DNA of 5,499 nt from the NCBI GenBank assembly GCA_002478575.1, contig DLOX01000147.1, forward strand, positions 7,368 through 12,866. The letters run 5' to 3'. This document shows positions 1 through 4,488 of this stretch, in pieces. Position numbers and translations under genes: made by a program. Positions within the stretch are counted from its first letter, which is position 1; each line of letters begins with the position of its first letter. The notes beneath the pieces are model-generated. The model did not search any database. It was not told the origin of the DNA and saw only the letters and a list, made by a program, of their open reading frames with translations. This DNA is from Sphingomonadales bacterium UBA7473. Its GTDB lineage: Bacteria > Pseudomonadota > Alphaproteobacteria > Sphingomonadales > Sphingomonadaceae.

Positions 1-335
1 GCTCGTCCGGGAAGGCCAAGGATCGAACCAAGCGCCGTCAACAGGCCACCATGGCCGTTTTGGTTGCCGCCGCCCAAGATGGAGCCGATCCCGGCCCGGA
101 TCGCTGACGAGGCAATTTCGGCCATCACCGACAAAGCCACGCGCTTGAGATCTTCAAAGCCAAGCTTGCCGGTGCGAATGGCCCGGACAAGCGTTGATTC
201 AAGCATTGCACCTGCCCGCTCAACGCCTGCGCCAAAGCCGCCTTCCAGCGTCCCGCGCATGTCCGCCACATCACGGGCAAAGCCCTGCGTATCGGCGCGC
301 ACGGCAATGACAAGCCGTTCAATTTCTTCATCCAT
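1..335 (-). CDS. Tail tape measure protein, N-terminal part (GTA g11-like), cut by window edge
   Basis: The frame is open from an ATG at 335-333 to the left edge, giving 111 codons with no stop, so the gene is partial at its 3' end. The protein begins MDEEIERLVIAVRADTQGF. A helical region follows, with a segment near residues 55-80 (GKLGFEDLKRVALSVMAEIA) that resembles the conserved part of lambda-type tape measure proteins, then a Gly-rich stretch (GGGNQNGHGG, about residues 88-97). Tape measure proteins fill the tail tube during assembly and set its length; in GTAs they are short. The start overlaps the end of the preceding chaperone gene by 8 bases. It has a Shine-Dalgarno-like AGGAG at 346-350, 10 bases upstream. 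The position directly after two chaperone-type genes supports the call. The family assignment rests on context and the helical motif, not on a full-length match. Confidence 0.8.
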   Translation of the reverse strand, partial: MDEEIERLVIAVRADTQGFARDVADMRGTLEGGFGAGVERAGAMLESTLVRAIRTGKLGFEDLKRVALSVMAEIASSAIRAGIGSILGGGNQNGHGGLLTALGSILGLPGR

Positions 336-522
336 CGGGAAAATGCTCCTGCATTTGTTGAAGGGCGGCGGATGTTACGGGTTGGTCTCTGGTTTCCCGC
401 GTCAAGGCACCCATCAGTGCCGCCAGCTCTTCAGGCGTTGCCGCCCAAAACTCCGCAGGACGCCAACCCAGCACCACGCCCGCCAACCCAGAAAGCCGCG
501 CGGCTGAGGCCGAGAAGCTCAT
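328..522 (-). CDS. Phage tail assembly chaperone (GTA g10.1-like, DUF2376/TAC_1 type)
   Basis: A 64-residue protein. The central sequence GLAGVVLGWRPAEFWAATPEEL, with the FW-x-x-TPEEL core near residues 25-33, is characteristic of small tail assembly chaperones in rhodobacterial GTAs and related prophages. The C-terminal half is a likely amphipathic helix (ELAALMGALTRETRD). Proteins of this type are thought to bind the tape measure protein and keep it soluble while tail tube subunits polymerise around it. The start codon overlaps the stop of the upstream gene in an ATGA arrangement, with a weak AAAGGG just before it, so expression is probably coupled to that gene. Its own stop lies inside the start of the tape measure gene. 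Length and position match the GTA order g10, g10.1, g11. Confidence 0.85.
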   Translation of the reverse strand: MSFSASAARLSGLAGVVLGWRPAEFWAATPEELAALMGALTRETRDQPVTSAALQQMQEHFPDG

Positions 523-812
523 CGCCCTTTCAAGATCTGCCCAAGCAGCATCCGAAGCGCTGGTGTGGCAGCGGCCAACCCTGCATCCATGATCGCTTGG
601 CCGAAATCAGACCGCAGAATGCCATCGCGATTGTCTAGGCAGTGCCAGAACAGGCCTGTCATTTCGGCAAGGGTGAGTTCCCCTTCCGCTGCTCGTTCAA
701 CAAGCGCGAACAGCGAACCTAGCTCCTCTTCTGCTGCGACCAAAGCCGTGAAGCTGGGGCGGAGCTTATGCCCTGCCACTATCGCTTCACCGCGAAGCGC
801 GTTTGCCGTCAT
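519..812 (-). CDS. Gene transfer agent family protein (GTA g10-like), probable tail assembly factor
   Basis: A 97-residue protein beginning MTANALRGEAIVAGHKLRPS. The pattern is that of the GTA gp10 family: a short beta-like N-terminus with RGEA and LRPSF motifs, a helix containing ALVAAEEELGSLFALVERA (about residues 23-41), then a helical C-terminal half with LFWHCLD around residues 54-60. In GTA and prophage clusters this gene always sits between the tail tube gene and the small chaperone, and is thought to act in tail assembly, comparable in place to lambda gpG. The ATG overlaps the tail tube stop codon (ATGA). No strong ribosome binding site is visible, which fits translational coupling to the abundant tail tube gene. 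The family call is strong; the exact role is inferred. Confidence 0.87.
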   Translation of the reverse strand: MTANALRGEAIVAGHKLRPSFTALVAAEEELGSLFALVERAAEGELTLAEMTGLFWHCLDNRDGILRSDFGQAIMDAGLAAATPALRMLLGQILKGR

Positions 813-1216
813 AGCGACACCACTTGGCCAGAGCTTTCGAGGCTCAGCGTATAAGTGCGCTCTGCGTTGAAATCGCCGGCATAGTCCAAGCGACTGACGA
901 GGAAGCGCCCGCGCAGGCGTTCACCGCTTTCAAAGCTCAGCTCATAATCGTCGATCACGCCCGAAAGCGCGTTGGTTTTGACCCGCGTTTCGGCGACAGA
1001 GCCGGTAAACACGCCCGCGCCGGAGACCGACACGGACCGAATCCCGGCACCAGACAGCAATTCGCGCCATCCGCCGGAACCTTTGTTGGTGATGACGACA
1101 GGATCACCATTGATTGAAAGCTGGGTCGTGCGGAGGCCAGCGAGTGTGGTGTAAACAGGCACAGGCGCGCCATCGCCAACCTTCAAGAGGAAGGCGGAGC
1201 CTTTTTCGGCAGGCAT
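809..1216 (-). CDS. Major tail tube protein (TP901-1 type, GTA g9-like)
   Basis: A 135-residue protein starting MPAEKGSAFLLKVGDGAPV. It forms the stacked rings of the tail tube. Family landmarks are the N-terminal KGSAFLLKVGDG, the segment LAGLRTTQLSINGDPVVITNK (about residues 25-45), the WRELLSGAGIRSVSVSGAGVF region and the C-terminal Y-T-L-S-L-E-S-S-G strand, all usual for the phage major tail protein TP901-1 family. The length matches the family. The frame stays open to an ATG at 1312, but the start at 1216 is preferred. It has an excellent AAGGAG at 1225-1230 with 8 bases of spacing, it removes a non-conserved Cys/Trp-containing extension, and it avoids a long overlap with the DUF3168 gene. 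Its own strong ribosome binding site fits a structural protein needed in many copies. Confidence 0.93.
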   Translation of the reverse strand: MPAEKGSAFLLKVGDGAPVPVYTTLAGLRTTQLSINGDPVVITNKGSGGWRELLSGAGIRSVSVSGAGVFTGSVAETRVKTNALSGVIDDYELSFESGERLRGRFLVSRLDYAGDFNAERTYTLSLESSGQVVSL

Positions 1217-1224
1217 TTTGGTTT

Positions 1225-1230
1225 CTCCTT
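1225..1230 (-). promoter_or_regulatory. Ribosome binding site deciding the tail tube start
   Basis: On the minus strand this reads AAGGAG, preceded by an A-run, and lies 8 bases upstream of the ATG at 1216-1214. It is one of the best Shine-Dalgarno matches in the window. It supports the shorter tail tube start over the in-frame ATG at 1312. Confidence 0.85.
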
Positions 1231-1244
1231 TTTTTGATTGGGAA

Positions 1245-1643
1245 TTAGGCAGCCAACAACCGCACCCGATGCTCAACCAATCCCGCCCAAGGGCCATCGG
1301 CATCGCGCGCAATGAGCGATCGGATGAAGATACAGTTCACAATCTGCCATCCGGGGATGGTCGAAGGCAAAGCGGCCATGGCTTCGGTCATCGCGCCCAT
1401 GAAGGCATGGGTGCGATCTGCCACTTGGCCATCGTCCCAAAGGGTCAGGGCCAGCCGCACATCGCGACCAAGCTCGGTCTTGGTGCTCCAATCGGTCACG
1501 AGACCGTCAGAAAGGGCGATATAGGGAAAGGCTTGCCGCTCTGGCACACCATCATAGACCATGACGCCAGCAGCATTGAGCGCCGGATGGGCTTCAAGGG
1601 CCGCAACCACGGCAGTATGAAGCGCGGTTAGCGGGTTGCTCAT
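1245..1643 (-). CDS. DUF3168 tail terminator / tail completion protein (GTA g8-like)
   Basis: A 132-residue protein with the DUF3168 pattern: an N-terminal helix (LTALHTAVVAALEAHPAL), then VYDGVPERQAFPYIAL near residues 29-44 with the typical DxxP and FPYI elements. Next comes DWSTKTELGRDVRLALTLWDD, a helix (about residues 76-91, ADRTHAFMGAMTEAMA), and a final strand region with RDADG and HRVRL. Members cap the head-proximal end of the tail tube and join tail to neck. The gene starts with an ATGA overlap with the preceding small gene and has no visible Shine-Dalgarno of its own, so it is likely translated by coupling. It is followed by a 28-base gap before the tail tube gene, matching the GTA order g8, g9. 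Confidence 0.9.
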   Translation of the reverse strand: MSNPLTALHTAVVAALEAHPALNAAGVMVYDGVPERQAFPYIALSDGLVTDWSTKTELGRDVRLALTLWDDGQVADRTHAFMGAMTEAMAALPSTIPGWQIVNCIFIRSLIARDADGPWAGLVEHRVRLLAA

Positions 1644-1843
1644 CGCGCAATGTCGCGGACGGCAGGGTCCGTGACGGCGCGAGATTTCAGGTCTTTGCCT
1701 TCCAACGCGATGCCTTGATCGGTGGCCGTCATGGTGACGCCTGCGGGCTTGTCAGGCTTGGCCAAAATCCGCTCAATCTCTCGCTTGGCGAGTTTCAGGG
1801 CGGCGCGTTTTGCCTTGGCGAACAGCTTGTCAAATTTCATCAT
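1640..1843 (-). CDS. Small basic protein of unknown function in the neck gene region
   Basis: A 67-residue protein beginning MMKFDKLFAKAKRAALKLAK. The first 33 residues contain 11 Lys/Arg and look like one long amphipathic helix. The second half (GVTMTATDQGIALEGKDLKS) looks like short strands, followed by an acidic/basic tail ending RDIAR. The ATG overlaps the adaptor stop (ATGA), and a strong GAGGAG lies at 1849-1854 with 5 bases of spacing, so the gene is almost certainly translated. The start of the next gene overlaps its stop. Many lambdoid phages carry an HK97 gp10-like neck or tail completion gene in this slot between adaptor and DUF3168. This protein is only about half the usual length of that family, and I do not recognise a clear motif. 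RcGTA, as I know it, has no gene here. Real gene: confident. Role: unknown. Confidence 0.8.
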   Translation of the reverse strand: MMKFDKLFAKAKRAALKLAKREIERILAKPDKPAGVTMTATDQGIALEGKDLKSRAVTDPAVRDIAR

Positions 1844-2163
1844 CGGATCTCCTCAGTTGTCAAAATCATATGGGCAGGCTGCTTCGGGTCACTGATGACG
1901 GAGCGGACCTGCAGAAATTTGCCGCGCCACACGAGGCGGGAATGGATGCCAACGCCTTCGCGCTTGCGCATCGTGACTTGCCAGCGGGGAAGTGCTGACC
2001 GGCTTTGGCCGACGACGGCGTCAGCGGGCATCATCGGCATGACGCCAATCCAGATCGCGCCGTCATAGAGCCAACGGCCCGTTCGCCCGCCGGATGCGCT
2101 GCGATCAGGCGCACGCCGTTCGAGAGTCGCCCGCTCGCGCAAGGCTCCTGAAAATTCTGTCAT
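1840..2163 (-). CDS. Head-tail adaptor / head closure protein (GTA g7-like)
   Basis: A 107-residue protein that begins MTEFSGALRERATLERRAPD, the usual opening of the phage head-tail joining family (SPP1 gp16 / HK97-type adaptors). In that family an LRERVTLERR-like strand is followed by a beta barrel. Further family-like elements are the Trp-containing segment near residue 37 (GAIWIGVMPM), WQVTMRKREGVGIHSRLVWRG around residues 61-81 and the closing strand FLQVRSVISDPKQPAHMILT. Such proteins bind the connector ring and close the head after DNA packaging. An AAGGA at 2173-2177 lies 9 bases before the ATG. The gene follows the connector after 24 bases and overlaps the next small gene by 4 bases. 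Length and order agree with the family. Confidence 0.88.
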   Translation of the reverse strand: MTEFSGALRERATLERRAPDRSASGGRTGRWLYDGAIWIGVMPMMPADAVVGQSRSALPRWQVTMRKREGVGIHSRLVWRGKFLQVRSVISDPKQPAHMILTTEEIR

Positions 2164-2187
2164 TTTAGGGGTTCCTTTTCGGGGAAG

Positions 2188-2727
2188 CTAGCTCAGCCGC
2201 AACCGACGCCAAGGCAGCCAGAAGGCAGCAACAATCGCCGGAGGCCCCGCATCTGTGGGATCATCGCGGACGGTGTGTAAATGTGCGGCAAGGCGGATCA
2301 CGCCCATCCGCAGCGTTTCGGGCAAACTCGCCCAGTCGTGGGCAAGGCCAGCACGAAACTCGACATCGATTTGTCGTGCGTCAGTCGCTTGTGCCATTCG
2401 AACCCAGCCTTCGCCCATCGTATCAATGTCGATGGCATAGGCATCGGGCAAAAGGGCTATGGGCGGTTGCGCAAACCGTATCGCTTGGACCTGAAGGATG
2501 GAGCGAACGGGGCTCGCCTGCAGCCTTTGCCATGCGGACGATACAGGCATGCGATCGACCGCACGACGTTCAAGGAACATCTGCCGGGTGAAGGCCTCGC
2601 CCTGCTCAATGGACGTCGCGATCAATCCGCCCAGCAGATTATCCTCTTCATCCTGTTCGATGCGCAAATGCGCTTTCAACTCCGCGACAGCCTCCGTAAG
2701 GCTGGTCAAGGGATCAATGCGGATCAT
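2188..2727 (-). CDS. Head-tail connector protein (gp6 / phiE125 gp8 type, GTA g6-like)
   Basis: A 179-residue protein with the typical architecture of gp6-like connectors. It has an N-terminal helical part with LKAHLRIEQDEEDNLLGGLI (about residues 17-36) and IEQGEAFTRQ. A variable beta region follows (SPVRSILQVQAIRF), then a C-terminal helical part (HDWASLPETLRMGVIRLAAHL). The end, PPAIVAAFWLPWRRLRLS, closely matches GTA gp6 proteins. It would form the ring below the portal that joins head and tail. The start at 2727 is backed by GGGAG at 2734-2738, 6 bases upstream. This ribosome binding site begins right at the stop codon of the preceding gene (2740-2742), so termination and initiation are closely linked. 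In RcGTA this gene follows the capsid directly; here three genes intervene. Confidence 0.9.
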   Translation of the reverse strand: MIRIDPLTSLTEAVAELKAHLRIEQDEEDNLLGGLIATSIEQGEAFTRQMFLERRAVDRMPVSSAWQRLQASPVRSILQVQAIRFAQPPIALLPDAYAIDIDTMGEGWVRMAQATDARQIDVEFRAGLAHDWASLPETLRMGVIRLAAHLHTVRDDPTDAGPPAIVAAFWLPWRRLRLS

Positions 2728-2739
2728 TTCGCTCTCCCT

Positions 2740-3492
2740 CTATGGCGCGACATAATAGCCGGCCGTCATCCGCCAGATGACATTGGGCGTGGCTGGGGCG
2801 ACAATGGTGACGGCGGTGTTCTGCGCGGAAGCTGCCAAGGGATGGCCAAATTCCTCTCGCATCCGATCCAGCGCACCTTGCGCCAAGGCTTCGGCGCCAA
2901 AGCTATAGGCAAGCGCCCCGGGAAGGTTGGTGGTTGCGATGGAGATGGGCGCTGCTGCGGGCGTCAAAGTTGCTGCCGCAAAGCGATTGATCGAAAGCGA
3001 AGTCAGATATTGCCGCAGCGCTGATCCCGGGGCGGGAAGCGTCAGGGTTGCCGCTGCACCCACCGACCCAAGCGTTGTTGCAATGAGTGGCGTCACGACG
3101 CCAATCAGACTCGAATCCAATTGTGCGCTGTTTGCAGTAAGGACCGCTGTGGCTGCTCCGCTTGTATAAAAGCTGCATCGCGCACGAACAAAGCGGAAGC
3201 CAGCGATGCTTCCCGTCCAACTTCCCTGTCCGCCGTTGCCGACACTGGGTTGGTGAGCGATATTCGCATTGTTGAGCTGACGAAGCGGCACAAATTGCCA
3301 ATTTGATCCATCGACACTCGCTTCGACAACAAATTGGGCATTGTAAGTGCCACGCAAGTCAAGGATCACGGAGGCACAGCCGTCTGCTGGCATTTCGATG
3401 AGGCTGTTGGAAGCACCCAATTGGCCACTGACCATCAGGGTCTCACGCGGATGCAATGTGCCGCCGCTTAAATCTCGGGATAATTTGGCCAT
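2740..3492 (-). CDS. Beta-rich phage structural protein, candidate head fibre/decoration protein
   Basis: A 250-residue protein with no enzyme motif and two beta-rich halves. The first (about residues 10-125) contains CASVILDLRGTYNAQFVVEA, DGSNWQFVPL and GFRFVRARCSFYTSGAATAVL. This pattern (a strand, then EAS-DG-NW, then FR-RARxxxYTSGxA) recurs in carbohydrate-binding-like domains of phage fibre proteins. The second half (about 125-250) has LPAPGSALRQYLTSLSI, a variable stretch, and NTAVTIVAPATPNVIWRMTA followed by GYYVAP. This resembles C-terminal domains of phage head or tail fibre proteins. An upstream in-frame ATG at 3507 exists. The start at 3492 is chosen because it forms a TAATG junction with the previous stop and has GGAG at 3502-3505 with 9 bases of spacing. 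The position between capsid and connector suggests a head surface role; that role is inference. Confidence 0.75.
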   Translation of the reverse strand: MAKLSRDLSGGTLHPRETLMVSGQLGASNSLIEMPADGCASVILDLRGTYNAQFVVEASVDGSNWQFVPLRQLNNANIAHQPSVGNGGQGSWTGSIAGFRFVRARCSFYTSGAATAVLTANSAQLDSSLIGVVTPLIATTLGSVGAAATLTLPAPGSALRQYLTSLSINRFAAATLTPAAAPISIATTNLPGALAYSFGAEALAQGALDRMREEFGHPLAASAQNTAVTIVAPATPNVIWRMTAGYYVAP

Positions 3493-3989
3493 TAATAGGC
3501 ACTCCATTGCAAGAGGATGGGGCCAGACATGGGCGCACTGCAGGCTAATGTGACGCGAAGGCTTCCGCTTTCGGCAAGCGCTGCAAGGCTTGCGATGTCG
3601 AGCAGTTCGGGGTCATTCTCATCGGTTTCAGGGGTTGGTTTCGGCGCAACAAAGACGGTCATTCCGGGAGCAACTCCCGGGGCGGCGTGGCTCGATTGAT
3701 GTTCCCACACACCGTCACCTTGCGGCAGATTAAGGGTGATCTCTCCCGTTAGCGGCGCTGGACCTGGAGCGCCCGGCACGCCCGGCGGACCGGGCGGGCC
3801 TTGTGCGCCGGAGGCTCCAGCTGGGCCGACCGGGCCAGCAAGACCAGGTGGACCAGGCGGACCAACCACCGCCGCCGTTGTTGAGGGCGCAAGCGGCGCA
3901 AGCGCAGAAGGCAGCATTCCGCCTTCTGGCCCACGCCAACGCGTCACCAGCGTCGGCATTGGCTGACGCCACATGAGATTTAACGTCAT
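3492..3989 (-). CDS. Collagen-like phage structural protein, candidate capsid decoration or fibre stalk
   Basis: A 165-residue protein in three parts. The N-terminus (residues 1-42) is short and non-repetitive, with TLVTRWRGPEGGM. It is followed by 12 uninterrupted Gly-X-Y triplets (residues 43-78), including two GPPGPP blocks. The C-terminal domain (about 79-165) contains WEHQSSHAAPGVAPGMTVFV, an acidic DENDPELLD segment and a closing strand SGPILLQWSAY. Collagen-like repeats form trimeric stalks in phage fibres, and in phage SPP1 the collagen-like gp12 is a capsid-hexamer decoration protein encoded beside the capsid gene. The C-terminal domain may be the trimerising or capsid-binding head. 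The start overlaps the preceding stop (ATGA), and an alternative in-frame ATG at 3959 lacks a better ribosome binding site. The stop shares one base with the next start (TAATG). Protein type: confident. Location on the head: inferred from gene position. Confidence 0.8.
   Translation of the reverse strand: MTLNLMWRQPMPTLVTRWRGPEGGMLPSALAPLAPSTTAAVVGPPGPPGLAGPVGPAGASGAQGPPGPPGVPGAPGPAPLTGEITLNLPQGDGVWEHQSSHAAPGVAPGMTVFVAPKPTPETDENDPELLDIASLAALAESGSLRVTLACSAPMSGPILLQWSAY
3502..3505 (-). promoter_or_regulatory. Ribosome binding site deciding the start at 3492
   Basis: GGAG on the minus strand lies 9 bases upstream of the ATG at 3492-3490, inside the end of the collagen-like gene. No comparable site precedes the alternative ATG at 3507, so it favours the shorter start. 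Confidence 0.65.
3756..3863 (-). repeat. Gly-X-Y collagen-like coding repeat, 12 triplets
   Basis: Twelve consecutive 9-base units each start with a Gly codon and encode GPP (four times), GLA, GPV, GPA (twice), GAS, GAQ, GVP and GAP. The repeat lies wholly inside the collagen-like gene. Codon choice varies between units, which argues against very recent tandem expansion. Confidence 0.9.
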
Positions 3990-4327
3990 GCCGACACCGC
4001 TTCACGCAGCCGGATTGCGACTGGCTCCGTGATGATCACGCCACCCGCGACGGTCAGCCGCGCGTCGGCCACATAAGCCCCCGGTTTAAGCGCAGCGGAC
4101 TGCGTGGCGGAAATAGTGAGCGTCCAACCCGCAGGATCGACGCTTGTCGCCGCTCGGCTGCTGATCGTGAAGCTCGAAGCGACTGGTGCAGAGGCGGGTG
4201 CCATGGTACGGCCTGCCGGAACCGCTTTCATATTGGCACTGATCGCAGTGACTGTGCCCGGATCGCCTTCGAGGGCGTCCAAGGCAAGCAGGATCGTTTC
4301 ACCCCGCTGGAAAGAGAAGGGAGTCAT
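3986..4327 (-). CDS. Small beta-rich phage protein of unknown function
   Basis: A 113-residue protein beginning MTPFSFQRGETILLALDALE. It appears to be a single beta-sandwich: a first strand pair around GETILLALDAL and GTVTAISANMKAV, a loop rich in Ala/Pro/Ser, then GWTLTISATQSAALKPGAYV and the closing strands DARLTVAGGVIITEPVAIRL. The pattern W-x-L-x-I ... L-x-P-G-x-Y-x-x-DxxL recalls Ig-like or baseplate BppU-type N-terminal domains. This is a resemblance seen by eye, not an established family match. It is the first gene after the intergenic palindrome and has no clear Shine-Dalgarno, only A-rich sequence upstream. Its stop overlaps the start of the collagen-like gene. It may anchor the collagen-like fibre or bind the capsid; both are guesses. 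Confidence 0.7.
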   Translation of the reverse strand: MTPFSFQRGETILLALDALEGDPGTVTAISANMKAVPAGRTMAPASAPVASSFTISSRAATSVDPAGWTLTISATQSAALKPGAYVADARLTVAGGVIITEPVAIRLREAVSA

Positions 4328-4360
4328 GGATGTAGCTTTCTTTTTTTGGGGTTACTTCTG

Positions 4361-4461
4361 CCGTCTCCCCGGACTTGATCCGGGGTCCATGCCTCGATTT
4401 CCAGAAAGCAAGCAGCACTGAGCACTGAGGCATGGATTCCGGGTCAAGCCCGGAATGACGG
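4361..4461. repeat. Long imperfect inverted repeat (REP/MITE-like intergenic element)
   Basis: Two 35-base arms (4361-4395 and 4427-4461) pair at 28 of 35 positions around a 31-base loop. Their inner ten bases (TCCATGCCTC / GAGGCATGGA) match perfectly. Each arm contains its own smaller palindrome: CCGGACTTGATCCGG at 4369-4383 and CCGGGTCAAGCCCGG at 4439-4453. The core CATTCCGGGCTTGACCCGG on the minus strand looks like palindromic repeats that are dispersed between genes in alphaproteobacterial chromosomes. No U-run follows the hairpin on either strand, so it is not a standard intrinsic terminator. It sits between the capsid gene and the rest of the operon and could stabilise the upstream message or reduce read-through. 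Confidence 0.85.
4414..4427. repeat. Tandem 7-base direct repeat in the hairpin loop
   Basis: AGCACTG occurs twice in direct succession at the loop side of the right palindrome arm; the last base is shared with that arm. It may be a small duplication left by rearrangement of the element. It is short enough to be chance. Confidence 0.5.
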
Positions 4462-4488
4462 AAATTGTTAAGCCGTTGAAATCAGACC

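Noticed and set aside
125..331. A 68-codon minus-strand frame starting near 331
   Set aside because: It is out of frame with the tape measure gene, which stays open from 335 to the window edge and has better motifs and a ribosome binding site.
519..545. Programmed -1 frameshift joining the two chaperone-type genes, as in lambda G/GT
   Set aside because: The downstream gene is in the -1 frame and that frame is open upstream, but the codons TTG AAA GGG CGA do not form a canonical slippery heptamer, and the downstream gene has its own ATG.
809..1312. Longer version of the tail tube gene starting at 1312
   Set aside because: The extra 32 residues overlap the DUF3168 gene and do not look like the family, whereas the ATG at 1216 has a strong AAGGAG at ideal spacing.
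2281..3024. A 247-codon open frame on the plus strand, antisense across the connector and the beta-rich protein genes
   Set aside because: It spans two well-supported minus-strand genes and their junction, has atypical composition rich in Arg, Gly and Cys, shows no domain, and is best explained by a lack of stops opposite GC-rich coding sequence.
4361..4461. Palindrome as an intrinsic terminator
   Set aside because: No U-run follows the hairpin on either strand; on the minus-strand transcript an A-run follows instead.
4439..4470. TTGACC on the minus strand as a promoter -35 box inside the palindrome
   Set aside because: It is part of the repeat core, and no convincing -10 element lies at the right spacing.
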